Below, piece after piece: positions 1 to 12,230 of a stretch of DNA of 44,230 bases. The position numbers were made by a program, and so were the translations under genes. The first letter of the stretch is position 1. Each line of letters opens with the position of its first letter. The notes below the pieces were generated by a model. That model saw only the letters and a program-made list of their open reading frames with translations. It did no database searches and had not been told where the DNA came from. This stretch comes from Marinobacter sp. (GTDB taxonomy: Bacteria; Pseudomonadota; Gammaproteobacteria; Pseudomonadales; Oleiphilaceae): contig JAAZVL010000005.1 in assembly GCA_018623515.1 (NCBI GenBank), forward strand, positions 1-44,230, in the 5' to 3' direction.

Positions 1-2
1 CC

Positions 3-2768
3 TCAGTTCAGGGGCGTGAGCAGCTCCCCTTCGGGGCTGAACAGGATAATCATCCGGTCCTCCCCCGAGCGCACCAGCGCGGTGATTTCATCATCCCGGT
101 AGTTGGCGAGCCGCTGGACGGACGTCTCTCCGGACGCCAGTTGATAGCGCCATTCGTTCCGGAATGCCGGCTCGCTGTCATCGGTTTCAACTGTCTCAAC
201 CAGAGAAATGCGGCTAACAATGCCCCGGGTCTGACCTGATGAAGGAATCGCATCCCCGGTGAAGTTGCCGTCGGTGTCGCCTCCGGCCACCATATCGCCA
301 TCAAACCCGGTCAGCCCGTTCATGGTCTCCCGTGCAGCGTCATCACCGTCATTCAGCGTATAGGCCCTGACCGGGACACCATTTGAGGAATAGGACAACA
401 GGAATCCGGCCTGACTGGACACCGGCTCACGCACCAGGCGTTGGCTATCATCATCGCCGGTGATGACGGAATAATCTCCGTCACTCTCGCCCAGCAACCA
501 GAGGTTATTGCCACTGAACAGGCCAGCGGTGACCTTTTCATCACCCGCCGTCCCCACCTGATAAACCGTGGGAGGGGTGTTCGCGCCGCCGGCGGCGTAA
601 AAGTACGCATCTTCCCCACCAATCACCCCGGCACCCCCGACCGATCCGGCGGCCGAGCCGAACACCATAGGTGATGTGGCCAGCACCGAACTGCCGGCCA
701 CGGCGTCGTCGCCGGTGGATCCCACCTGTCGGGTCCAGGCGACTTCGGGCACCGGTGTATCGCCGTCCAGAACGGTATCGATCCGCTGCAGGAAACTGTC
801 CACACCGCCGGCCGAACTCTGTCCCCGCCAGGTCCCGGTGGTTTCACCGGCCAGGATCACATAGCCCAAGTCGGGATTGATCCCGGCATCCCTGATCCGG
901 TCATCACCTTCGGTGCCACTGCGCAGTGTCCAGTAGGGAACGTACTCACCCCCATTGAAATCACCGTCGAACCGGAACACCGACACGACAACGTCTTCAA
1001 GGGCTATCCCTCCCTCCATGAGTGTCGCCCCCGGAATGTTTTCGGCAGTGCTGTAAGCAACGACTAATTCGTTCCTGTCCACCTTGGTGTTGTTCTCGGT
1101 AACCTTCCGGGTCACCGTGCCGATGACCGGCGACGAGGCAGCGATGCTGATGCCTTCCGGCGTGACACCCGCTTCCTGGAGCAGGTTGCCTTTCTGGTCG
1201 ATGATCCTGACCTTGACGCGGTTGCCGTCGGCACTGTCATAACCGGCCAGGAAAAGCCGGCCATTGTGACCCAGGGCCATGTCCGTGGGCACGAAACCGC
1301 TCGCCGGCAGAAAAATCGGTGCCGTCAGCTCGTTAAGGCTGATACGAAGCAGATCTTCCGAAGCCGGCCGGGCATAACCCTCGCGCCCCGCCTGGTAGGC
1401 CTCGTCCAGCGCCAGCTGGATAAAACGGTCGGCAAGGTCGGGGTTGGAATAGCTATCCGCCGGCACATGTACACGGAAGGTGACCTCATCCTGATCAGCC
1501 GGGAAGCTCAGGGTCGGATTCTCAACCCAGAGCCCGTTCTCCTGCTGCTCGATCACAAACTCGCTGTCGAGTCGTGCGGCGGAGCTCTCGGAATGGATCA
1601 GACGGGCCTGCACGATGCCATCCCGTTCCCCCCTCAGAATAGCCCGGTACTCCCGGAGGTCGCCCACATTCAGTGTGTCCCGTAGCCCACCGTTCAGGGT
1701 TTCCAGGGCAACCACCGGCTCATTGTCATCAATGGTAACGGTCGTCTGAACCCCGCCGTTATTGGCACCGAGACCGGCGAGGCCGGAACGGACCTCGGTC
1801 AGGGTCAGTCGTGCAGACTCGGAAAGCTCGGCGAAGCTGTCCTCGACCACCTCCAGGCGGATATAGCATTCGGTGATTCCCGGCTCGAGGGTGACGACAC
1901 CCCGGGTCAGATAACCATTGTCATCCGCGTCATAGGTCAGGTAGCCGAGCGAATTGCCGTTTTCATCCACCGGTGGCGAAGAATCGGTGCCCAGCCCCAC
2001 AATGTCTTTGCCGACAATCGCGTCGCTGGCGTTGGCGGCGCTGAAATCACAGCGTTGATGGGGCGGACTGCCACTGAACGAAGGGTCGCATCGGGTTGGA
2101 TCGTATTGGGAACTCAGTTCGAAGGCAACTCCGACGCGGGTCACCGAAGGCTTGTCGAGGCTCACCCTGACAGCTACCTGACGGGTGGGCCGGGTCACTT
2201 CCTTTTCACCATTAACCGCGCCTGACTCGTCATAAGTATTAATGGTAAAGGTATGCTGTCCCGGCTCGGACAGGTCCGGCAACGCACAGTGCTCCCCTCC
2301 CGGAGCCGCAAGTTCCGGCACCTCACCCTCGGTAAAACTGCCTGCTTCCAAAGCCAGGGGGTTGTAACGCACTTCGATATCGAACGGCATGGTACCGGCG
2401 AGGCTACCGTCCGTGGTCACCAGATTGATGTCTTCGGTCTTGCCGAGATCTGCCTCACCCCGGCTGCCTCCGGTCAGGCCGGGCACGCCGTACATGATCA
2501 CACCCTGGCGGGCCTTGTTGCTGATGTCCTCCAGCGCCAGCCAGGACGGCGCGTTGGTCAGGCTGTAGTCAAGAATGCCTTCGCCCCCGTAGGCGCCCCA
2601 GTTGTAGTAATACTCGACACCCAGGTAAGCGGTGGAAGGCGGCGCCCCAAGAATGGTTGGCTGATCCGGGTCTTTCTCGGTTTTACAGCCAACGAGACCA
2701 GTCAGGAGAAGGATCAGGCCGGTACAGCGGAGACCGGAAATAATGCGGGAACAACTATCGGCGCGCAT
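3..2768 (-). CDS. Large predicted lipoprotein with putative Ig-like, Calx-beta-like and SBBP/beta-propeller-like regions; function unknown
   Basis: 921-aa ORF; N-terminal hydrophobic signal ending in a lipobox (LTGLVGC); repetitive GGxDxFxxxI...WxxQxGSxGDDxV segments; complete stop at positions 3-5. Confidence 0.8.
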   Translation of the reverse strand: MRADSCSRIISGLRCTGLILLLTGLVGCKTEKDPDQPTILGAPPSTAYLGVEYYYNWGAYGGEGILDYSLTNAPSWLALEDISNKARQGVIMYGVPGLTGGSRGEADLGKTEDINLVTTDGSLAGTMPFDIEVRYNPLALEAGSFTEGEVPELAAPGGEHCALPDLSEPGQHTFTINTYDESGAVNGEKEVTRPTRQVAVRVSLDKPSVTRVGVAFELSSQYDPTRCDPSFSGSPPHQRCDFSAANASDAIVGKDIVGLGTDSSPPVDENGNSLGYLTYDADDNGYLTRGVVTLEPGITECYIRLEVVEDSFAELSESARLTLTEVRSGLAGLGANNGGVQTTVTIDDNEPVVALETLNGGLRDTLNVGDLREYRAILRGERDGIVQARLIHSESSAARLDSEFVIEQQENGLWVENPTLSFPADQDEVTFRVHVPADSYSNPDLADRFIQLALDEAYQAGREGYARPASEDLLRISLNELTAPIFLPASGFVPTDMALGHNGRLFLAGYDSADGNRVKVRIIDQKGNLLQEAGVTPEGISIAASSPVIGTVTRKVTENNTKVDRNELVVAYSTAENIPGATLMEGGIALEDVVVSVFRFDGDFNGGEYVPYWTLRSGTEGDDRIRDAGINPDLGYVILAGETTGTWRGQSSAGGVDSFLQRIDTVLDGDTPVPEVAWTRQVGSTGDDAVAGSSVLATSPMVFGSAAGSVGGAGVIGGEDAYFYAAGGANTPPTVYQVGTAGDEKVTAGLFSGNNLWLLGESDGDYSVITGDDDSQRLVREPVSSQAGFLLSYSSNGVPVRAYTLNDGDDAARETMNGLTGFDGDMVAGGDTDGNFTGDAIPSSGQTRGIVSRISLVETVETDDSEPAFRNEWRYQLASGETSVQRLANYRDDEITALVRSGEDRMIILFSPEGELLTPLN

Positions 2769-2953
2769 GGAAAAGTCCGTTTCGGAGCGTTGTTATTGTG
2801 GGTGTGCGCCGGCCGCTGGGGCTTATTTACACACCGTTACAGAACAACGCCATGGTAGCCAATTTGTTGAGTGCAGGATCTGCGCGAGTTCTCAGAATCG
2901 CTGCCCGCAAACCTCGCTGATCTGCAGGCAGCCGCGCCAATGTGATGCGGGAC

Positions 2954-5050
<2,097 letters not shown>

Positions 5051-5059
5051 TTACGACCA

Positions 5060-6127
5060 TCAAACCCGCTGGGATCGCTGCTTGCGTTCGAACTCACGGA
5101 TACGCTGGCGGCAATGCTCGATGGTTTGCGGCGTCATCACGCTACGCCGTTCGTCCTTGAGTTCGCCTCCAAGATTTCGCACGACTGCCTGGGCGGTCTC
5201 CAGCATGAAATCAAAGGCCTGAAGTGGCTTGGACGGACCGGGCAGGCTCATGAAGAAACTGATTCCCGGCGTCTTCAGACCCGGAATGTCGGCGGGCTTG
5301 AAAGTGCCGGGCTCCACGGCATTGGCTACGCTGAACTGCACCGGGCTGGTGGTGTCCGCTTCCTCGTGGCGGTGGTAGATGTCCATGTCGCCATGCTCAA
5401 GACCACAGGCCTCGAACAGTTTCTTGAGGGCGGTGCCGGTGAATTCTTCACCACTGCGGGCGAGTATGTTGATCACGATCACTTCCCGGGCCTCCGGGCG
5501 GTTCGCACCGGCCAGCGGCTGGTCGGAGCGCCGCGCTGTGGGCGTTCTCCGGGCCGTATCTTCCTCTACCTCACTGGTGACAATCGGGGGAACATTCTCT
5601 GTTGGCGATGGCTCGGCAACCTGAGGCTCCTCAGCAACTTCGGTCTCTGGAGGCCAGGCTGGTGATTCCGCACGCACAGTCCGGGGCTCGCCAATGATGC
5701 CATCATCAACCGTTTCTTCGTCCCGGGCACCCCAGCCGGCGTCCTGGATGTAGTCATCCTGATCGGCGGACGACAGGTACTCATCGTCAACCGCGTCGGC
5801 TTCAGGCGCCGCGGGCCGCTCTGGCGCGCGGGCTTCCTTGGCCGGCCGGGTCGGTTTGGGCGGTGGGTTGCCAAAGCGGCTGGACTTCTCGGGTTTGACG
5901 TAACCCCGCTCCTCCAGGACATCCCGGGAGATCGTCCGGGCACCGCCATTAGGCAGTTCGGGGTTGTAGTCCTCTTCGAGGGGAGATTCGTCGAGGTCGT
6001 CCGCGCCCATACCCGACGAGATAGCCATAGACTCCTTCCGGGCCCGTCGCATCCGGCGGATACCGTCGATTACAATGCCAAGAATAACCAGGGTACCTAT
6101 GGCGATTAACCATTCCCTAAGAGACAT
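5060..6127 (-). CDS. zipA: Cell division protein ZipA
   Basis: 355 aa; N-terminal TM anchor (MSLREWLIAIGTLVILGIVIDGIRRMRR), acidic/Pro-rich linker and C-terminal FtsZ-binding domain (FEACGLEHGDMDIYHRHE...); adjacent to ligA and smc. Confidence 0.95.
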   Translation of the reverse strand: MSLREWLIAIGTLVILGIVIDGIRRMRRARKESMAISSGMGADDLDESPLEEDYNPELPNGGARTISRDVLEERGYVKPEKSSRFGNPPPKPTRPAKEARAPERPAAPEADAVDDEYLSSADQDDYIQDAGWGARDEETVDDGIIGEPRTVRAESPAWPPETEVAEEPQVAEPSPTENVPPIVTSEVEEDTARRTPTARRSDQPLAGANRPEAREVIVINILARSGEEFTGTALKKLFEACGLEHGDMDIYHRHEEADTTSPVQFSVANAVEPGTFKPADIPGLKTPGISFFMSLPGPSKPLQAFDFMLETAQAVVRNLGGELKDERRSVMTPQTIEHCRQRIREFERKQRSQRV

Positions 6128-6255
6128 AGTGCTGCTGTCCTGTCTGCAGGTTCAATAATCTTGCTACTCTAAGAAAAGCCCGTAACGAATACAACGCACA
6201 GCCGGGCCAGATGGCGTTTTTGTCATCCTTGATGGCCTTTCAACCAGCGCAGGCA

Positions 6256-9200
6256 TCAGGCCTCGGCCAGGGCTGTGGCTTCCTCCACGTCCACCGATAC
6301 CAGGCGCGAACACCCCGGTTCGTGCATGGTCACCCCCATCAATTGATCCGCCATCTCCATGGCGATCTTGTTGTGGGTAATGTAGATGAACTGCACCTGT
6401 TTCGACATCTCCTTGACCATATTGGCGTAGCGGCCGACGTTGGCATCATCCAGCGGTGCATCAACCTCGTCCAGCATACAGAACGGCGCCGGATTCAATT
6501 GGAAGATGGAGAACACCAGGGCGATGGCCGTCAGTGCCTTTTCGCCACCGGACAACAGATGGATGGTGCTGTTCTTCTTGCCCGGGGGCCGCGCCATAAT
6601 GGCGACGCCGGTTTCCAGCAGGTCCTCTCCGGTCAGTTCCAGATAGGCGTTACCACCGCCAAACACTTTCGGGAAGAGAGCCTGCAGGCCGCCGTTTACC
6701 TGATCGAAGGTTTCCTTGAAACGCTGGCGGGTCTCCCGGTCGATCTTGCGAATGGCGTTATCCAGCGTTTCCAGGGCTTCCATCAGATCTTCGTGCTGGC
6801 TATCCAGGTAGGTCTTGCGCTCACTCTGGACCTGGTATTCCTCGATAGCCGCCAGGTTGATGGCGCCGAGCCGCTGGATGCGATTGCCGATTTTTTCCAG
6901 CTCCTCCGCCCAGTCTTTCTCATTGGCGCCCTCCGGCAGCTGTTCCAACACCTCCTGCAGTTTCACATCCAGCTCGGTCAGCTGCTCGATGTGGTTGCCG
7001 GAGCGGATTTCCAGCGCCTGGGACTCCATCTTGAGTTTTTCCAGCCGGGCGCGAACATCCTGGATCTCATGGTCAATTCGGCTTCGGGCCTGCTCCTTCT
7101 CGCGAACCTCCCGGTCAATCTCTTCCAGGGAGTCCCTGGCCGCACTAAGCTTCTCTTCTTCCGCCAGCCTGCGATCCAGCAGGCCTTCGAGCTGCATCTG
7201 CAGGTCTTCCATGGGCTCCTCGGCACTCTCCCGCGCCTCCCGCAGAATCTCAATACGCTCCTGGATCCGCTCCCTCTGGAGCTGCATCCGCTCAATGGTT
7301 TGTTTGAGGCCCTCGCGCTGGCTGTTCAGGGTCTGGATCTGTAGCTGCAGCTGGTGGGCATGGTCCCGGTCATGACGGGCCTCCTGGCGCAGGCGGTCCA
7401 GGTTCTCGCGCAGCGCATCTCTCTGCTCCAGCAACCTTTCCTTTTCTTCGTCACTGTCCTCGGTGGAGGCCAGGGCCTGCTGCCATTCCTCCCGGGCCAT
7501 TTGCAGGCTTTCCTGCTGGTCCTCGAGGCTGACGGACACGTCCTCACGATCCTCGTTGATCCGATGCAGCCGGGCGTCGATCTGCTCGGCCCGGGCCTTG
7601 AGCCCTGAGATCCGGGAGCCGAGGCTGCTCAGCTCACGCTCGGCATCGGACAGTGACCCCTGGGCATCCTCCCGGGTTGCTTCTGCTCTCTCGGTGCGCT
7701 CCTGCAGTTGCTCCAGGCGTTCGTTGGCCTTTGCCATGGCTTCCTCGGCGCTGGCAAGTTGTTCTGTCAGCCCGGCTACTTTTTTCTGGCGTTCGATTAC
7801 CCCTACCTGGCCCGCGTCCGAATCTGGCATCAGGATCCAGTCACGGGCGACCCAGACACCTTCCCGGGTGATCAGGCTCTGGCCTGCACCCAGGCTCGCC
7901 CGCGAGGCCAGTGCGTCTTCCAGGTTGTCAGCGGTGTCGATGCCGTCGAGCATCGCGGTGACCGCCGGAACGCCAGAAACCCGGGCAGCCAGCCCGGCAG
8001 CAGTCCCGGACTCTCGGGAACCGTCATCCACAACAGCCAATCCCCGCGGCGCGTCCGCCATGGCACCGGAGAGTTCTGCGATGCCCGGTAGCGCCAGCCC
8101 CTGGGTGAACCGGCCAATGACCTGTTCCACGGCGAATTCCCAGCCGTCGTCGATCCGCAGGCGTGAAGCCACGCGCGGAGCATCCAACAGGTCATGTTCG
8201 GAGAGCCATGACTGCAGCTGATCGTCCTGACTGCCGAGCTGCTCATCCAGCAATGCCTGCTGGGATTCGAGAGACGCCCGCAGGCTCTGGACCCGCTGAC
8301 GCTCCCCGGACAGGGCATTTTCCGCCTCGCGCTGTTGCTGACGGGCCTCATAGAGCTCATCCTGGATATCCGCGATGCGCTCGGAGGCCTCCTCCCGCTG
8401 AAGTTCCAGGGTTTCCTGTTGCTCCAGCAAGGATTCCAGTTCGGCCCGGTCCATCTGGCCTTCGAGCAGTTCACGCTCGTCTTCCAGTTTCCGGCTGCGG
8501 TTCCGGAGCTGTTCGATGGCGTCTTCCAGGGAGCGGATCCGGGACTGGGCCAGCTCCGCCTGGCGGCGCGCATCGGAAGAGCGGGTACTGAAGTCTTCCC
8601 ATTTGTGCTGCCAGTCGCTCATGGCGTCTTCAGCCTGCTGCAGCTTTTCACCGGACTCCTCGGAACGGATCGCCAGGGCTTCCTGTTCCGGCTCCATCAT
8701 ATCCAGTTCTTCCTGGATGCCGGCCAGCTTTTCTTCGTCCTGTTCCAGCTCCCGTGCCAGCTCCCGCTCGTTGGCCATGGCCTGGTCCAGCTCGGCCGCG
8801 GTTTGCCGGCTGCGCTCGCGCTGGTGTTCCAGGCTCTGCTCGATTCGCGCGATGTCGGCACCGGCCTCGTAGTAACGGGCCTGGGCGCGGTTGAAATGTT
8901 CGGTGCGCTCCTGGTGACTGTCCCGGAGCGATTCGAGGGAGGTTTCCAGGCTCACCCGCTCGGTCAGGTGTTTTTCCAGTTCCAGCTCGGTATCCCGGAT
9001 CTTGCCACGCCAGGTCTGCAAGTCATTGTCCAGGGACTGCCAGCGCAGCACGGTCAGCTCCGCCTTCTTCTGGCGCTCTTCCTGCTTGTAGGCCTTGTAC
9101 TTCTCCGCGGCAGCAGCCTGGCGCTCGAGATGTTGGAGCTGGCGAGACAGTTCGTCACGGAGGTCAGTCAGGCGCTCGAGGTTTTCCTGGGTGCGGCGGA

Positions 9201-9750
9201 TGCGGTTCTCGGTTTCCCGCCGGCGTTCCTTGTACTTGGAGATGCCCGCGGCTTCCTCGATGTAGACCCGGAGCTCTTCCGGCTTGGCCTCGATCAGCCG
9301 GGAAATCATGCCCTGCTCGATGATGGCGTAGCTACGCGGCCCCAGACCGGTACCGAGGAACAGATCGGTGATGTCGCGACGGCGGCATTTGGCGCCGTTC
9401 ATGAAGTATTCGGACTGGCCTTCCCGGGACACCCGCCGGCGCACGGAGATTTCGTTGAAGCGGGCAAACTCGCCCGGGGCGGACCCGTCGCTGTTGTCGA
9501 ACACCAGTTCGATGGAGGCCTGCCCCACGGGCTTTCGGGCACTGGAGCCGTTGAAGATGACGTCCGTCATGGACTCGCCGCGCAGGTACTTGGCGGAACT
9601 CTCCCCCATGACCCAACGCACCGCATCGATGATGTTCGACTTGCCACAGCCGTTGGGCCCGACCACCGCCGTCATGTTGGAGGGAAACGGCACCGTGGTC
9701 GGGTCGACGAAGGACTTGAAACCGGACAGCTTGATGGACTTCAGGCGCAT
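6256..9750 (-). CDS. smc: Chromosome segregation protein SMC
   Basis: 1164 aa; Walker A GPNGCGKSNIIDAVRWVMGE, long coiled coils, hinge, C-terminal LSGGEKALTAIALVFSIF signature and Walker B MLDEVDAPLDDANV. Confidence 0.98.
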   Translation of the reverse strand: MRLKSIKLSGFKSFVDPTTVPFPSNMTAVVGPNGCGKSNIIDAVRWVMGESSAKYLRGESMTDVIFNGSSARKPVGQASIELVFDNSDGSAPGEFARFNEISVRRRVSREGQSEYFMNGAKCRRRDITDLFLGTGLGPRSYAIIEQGMISRLIEAKPEELRVYIEEAAGISKYKERRRETENRIRRTQENLERLTDLRDELSRQLQHLERQAAAAEKYKAYKQEERQKKAELTVLRWQSLDNDLQTWRGKIRDTELELEKHLTERVSLETSLESLRDSHQERTEHFNRAQARYYEAGADIARIEQSLEHQRERSRQTAAELDQAMANERELARELEQDEEKLAGIQEELDMMEPEQEALAIRSEESGEKLQQAEDAMSDWQHKWEDFSTRSSDARRQAELAQSRIRSLEDAIEQLRNRSRKLEDERELLEGQMDRAELESLLEQQETLELQREEASERIADIQDELYEARQQQREAENALSGERQRVQSLRASLESQQALLDEQLGSQDDQLQSWLSEHDLLDAPRVASRLRIDDGWEFAVEQVIGRFTQGLALPGIAELSGAMADAPRGLAVVDDGSRESGTAAGLAARVSGVPAVTAMLDGIDTADNLEDALASRASLGAGQSLITREGVWVARDWILMPDSDAGQVGVIERQKKVAGLTEQLASAEEAMAKANERLEQLQERTERAEATREDAQGSLSDAERELSSLGSRISGLKARAEQIDARLHRINEDREDVSVSLEDQQESLQMAREEWQQALASTEDSDEEKERLLEQRDALRENLDRLRQEARHDRDHAHQLQLQIQTLNSQREGLKQTIERMQLQRERIQERIEILREARESAEEPMEDLQMQLEGLLDRRLAEEEKLSAARDSLEEIDREVREKEQARSRIDHEIQDVRARLEKLKMESQALEIRSGNHIEQLTELDVKLQEVLEQLPEGANEKDWAEELEKIGNRIQRLGAINLAAIEEYQVQSERKTYLDSQHEDLMEALETLDNAIRKIDRETRQRFKETFDQVNGGLQALFPKVFGGGNAYLELTGEDLLETGVAIMARPPGKKNSTIHLLSGGEKALTAIALVFSIFQLNPAPFCMLDEVDAPLDDANVGRYANMVKEMSKQVQFIYITHNKIAMEMADQLMGVTMHEPGCSRLVSVDVEEATALAEA

Positions 9751-9751
9751 A

Positions 9752-10435
9752 TCAGGCGCTCTCCTCCTCCCTGAGAATACTCAGTACCTGCTGACGCTGA
9801 TGCTCGCCGAAGGCCTGGATTGCCGCCTGGAGACGGTCGGCGTCGCCTGCCGTGGCTGCATCCGCCAGCTGGCGGAAAAAGGTTGCCGTCTCGTCAATCT
9901 CTTCCCGGAAATGTTCCAGCGCCACAAAGTAGGTGCGGCTGATGGCCGGCCGGAAATTCTCGAGGGTCTCTTCGAGGAACGGATTCTCCACCAGACGGTA
10001 GGCATAGCGCATGACACCGAAGCCGGCGTCGATTACCTGTTCCGCTGCATCGGCACTGTTGGAGTTGAGGGCATCGATGACCGCCTGTAGTTCCCGCACC
10101 TGGCCCATCACGCCGCCGAGCTCTGCGCCGGACCAGCGCTCAAGGACTTTGCGCCCCAGCATGCACAGCAGATCAATATAGATGTCGTAGAGGTTGTTGA
10201 CGCTTTCAGCCGTCAGGCCCGAGACCACGGCGCCCCGGCGGGGAAAGATTTCCACCAGGTGCCGCCGCTGCATGATCAGTAACGCTTCACGCACGGAGCC
10301 GCGGCTGACATTCAAATCGCCGGCGACCTTGAGTTCCTGGATTCGCTCGCCTGGCTTGAGATCGCGGGTGATGATCCTTTGCCCCAGATGCTGGGCAATC
10401 TGTTCGGACAAACTTTCCGGAGCCTGAAACCTCAT
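9752..10435 (-). CDS. GntR-family (FCD-type) transcriptional regulator
   Basis: 227 aa; N-terminal wHTH (LKPGERIQELKVAGDLNVSRGSVREALLIMQRRHLVEIFPRRGAVV) and a helical C-terminal domain; one nt from the smc start. Confidence 0.9.
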   Translation of the reverse strand: MRFQAPESLSEQIAQHLGQRIITRDLKPGERIQELKVAGDLNVSRGSVREALLIMQRRHLVEIFPRRGAVVSGLTAESVNNLYDIYIDLLCMLGRKVLERWSGAELGGVMGQVRELQAVIDALNSNSADAAEQVIDAGFGVMRYAYRLVENPFLEETLENFRPAISRTYFVALEHFREEIDETATFFRQLADAATAGDADRLQAAIQAFGEHQRQQVLSILREEESA

Positions 10436-10569
10436 AAATTCTGGCGCTCACTTCCTGGGTGAATACAGTCACAAGCGCTGGAGTTTAGCACAGGCTGGCA
10501 TGGGCCCCACCCCCTTGTCCGACATTTTGATTGCCCACTTCCAATTTTCCCCGGGCACCCTGCCAGGGT

Positions 10570-11532
10570 TTATTTCCTGCCGGGTGAGCGGCGTTGCGCC
10601 CTGGGCTTTTCAGGTGTGGAATCAGCAACCTGCCATTTATTGGCACCGGGCTTTTTGCCTGGCCGGGAAGGCGCCTTGCGTCGGCGGCGATCATGGGCGG
10701 CCTGTTCGCCCGGGGTCTTGGCCGGAATCTCCACCGGCTCCAGCCCCACAGTCCGGCTCAGCAGATCCACTGCCTTCTGATCCAGCTCCTCCCATTTGCC
10801 CACGGTCAGGCGACTGGGCAGGAAGATCGGCCCGTAACGGACCCGCTTGAGCCGGCTCACCTTCACGCCCTGGGATTCCCAGAGCCGGCGAACCTCGCGT
10901 TTCCGGCCTTCCATGAGGGTCACATGGAACCACTGGTTCATGCCCCTGCCGCCAGCTGGTGTAATGTCCGTGAACTTTGCCATACCGTCTTCCAGCAGCA
11001 CCCCTTCCAGCAGGCGCTCGATCATGGCCTCGTCCACCTCGCCGAAGATACGCACGGCGTATTCGCGGTCTATCTCGCTGGACGGATGCATCAGCCGGTT
11101 GGCCAACTCGCCATCGGTGGTGAACAGGACCAGACCCGTGGTGTTGATATCCAGACGGCCGATGGACAACCAGCGGTGGTCCTTCAGCCTCGGCAACCGG
11201 TCAAACACCGTCGGCCGGCCTTCCGGATCCTTACGGGTAGTCACCTCGCCTTCCGGCTTGTTGTAGATCAGTACCCGGCGCAGCACCTCGGCGGCACCGG
11301 ATACGTCCAGCCGTTTGCCATCCAGCTCGAAGCGGTCCTGTGCGGTGGCTTTCTGGCCAGGGCTTACCGGCTGACCGTTGACCGTCAACCGGCCCGCTTC
11401 CATCCAGCCTTCAATTTCCCGTCGGGAACCAACGCCTGCCCGGGCCAGGAGTTTCTGCACCCGCTCCGGGGCATCCGGGTTCGCTTTGTCCTGACGTGTT
11501 GCTGAGCCTTGGCCTGGTCGATCTGACGCCAT
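10570..11532 (-). CDS. rluB: 23S rRNA pseudouridine synthase RluB (RsuA family)
   Basis: 320 aa; S4 domain (RVQKLLARAGVGSRREIEGWMEAGRLTVNG), catalytic GRLDINTTGLVLFTTDGELANRLMHPSSEIDREYAVR, basic tail. Confidence 0.95.
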   Translation of the reverse strand: MASDRPGQGSATRQDKANPDAPERVQKLLARAGVGSRREIEGWMEAGRLTVNGQPVSPGQKATAQDRFELDGKRLDVSGAAEVLRRVLIYNKPEGEVTTRKDPEGRPTVFDRLPRLKDHRWLSIGRLDINTTGLVLFTTDGELANRLMHPSSEIDREYAVRIFGEVDEAMIERLLEGVLLEDGMAKFTDITPAGGRGMNQWFHVTLMEGRKREVRRLWESQGVKVSRLKRVRYGPIFLPSRLTVGKWEELDQKAVDLLSRTVGLEPVEIPAKTPGEQAAHDRRRRKAPSRPGKKPGANKWQVADSTPEKPRAQRRSPGRK

Positions 11533-11567
11533 GGTTAAATCCTTGATAATGACTGACGTGTATGTGG

Positions 11568-12188
11568 TCAGTGAATGGTCTGCTGACTGGATTCGGAGGA
11601 TTCGAACTCGATCTCCCCCTGCATGTTCTTCTCGATTTCCCGACCGATTTCCTCAAGATCCCGCACTTCCGACAGGGGCGGCAACTGATCCAGGCCGGTC
11701 AGGTTGAAATAATCCAGAAACTGTTTGGTCGTGGCGTACATGGCCGGACGACCGGGCACATCCCGGTGGCCGACAACGCGCACCCACTCTCGCTCAAGCA
11801 GGGTGCGAATAATATTGCTGCTTACCGTAACACCACGGATATCCTCGATTTCGCCGCGGGTGATCGGTTGCCGGTAGGCAATCAGGGCAAGGGTCTCCAG
11901 CAAGGCCCGGGAGTAGCGCTGGGGCTTCTCCTCGAACAGTCGCCCGACCCAGGGCGCGTACTCCTCACGAACCTGCAAACGATAGCCGCTGGCCACCTTC
12001 TTCAACTCGAAGCCTCTGCCTTCGCACGCTGCCTCCAGCTGCACCATGACATGCTCCATCACCTGCCTGGCCGGCCGCTCCTCCTCGGTGAACAATTCCC
12101 GCAGCTGTTCCAGCGACAGCGGTTTGCCCGCCGCCAGCAAGGCTGCTTCGGCAATGGCCTGAATCCGTAGCAGGTGTTCTTCATTCAT
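11568..12188 (-). CDS. scpB: Segregation and condensation protein ScpB
   Basis: 206 aa; ETLALIAYRQPITRGEIEDIRGVTVSSNIIRTLLEREWVRVVGHRDVPGRPAMYATTKQFLDYF is characteristic. Confidence 0.96.
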   Translation of the reverse strand: MNEEHLLRIQAIAEAALLAAGKPLSLEQLRELFTEEERPARQVMEHVMVQLEAACEGRGFELKKVASGYRLQVREEYAPWVGRLFEEKPQRYSRALLETLALIAYRQPITRGEIEDIRGVTVSSNIIRTLLEREWVRVVGHRDVPGRPAMYATTKQFLDYFNLTGLDQLPPLSEVRDLEEIGREIEKNMQGEIEFESSESSQQTIH

Positions 12189-12230
12189 GATCGGAATCCG
12201 GTGTCTTGGGTTTTCTGGATTTGATGGCGC

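Noticed and set aside
8335-9774. 479-aa ORF antisense to smc, and similar long shadows at 3650-4807, 19744-21531, 23255-25201, 34889-36460 and 39129-40367
   Set aside because: Low-complexity shadow translations opposite conserved genes; no independent coding evidence.
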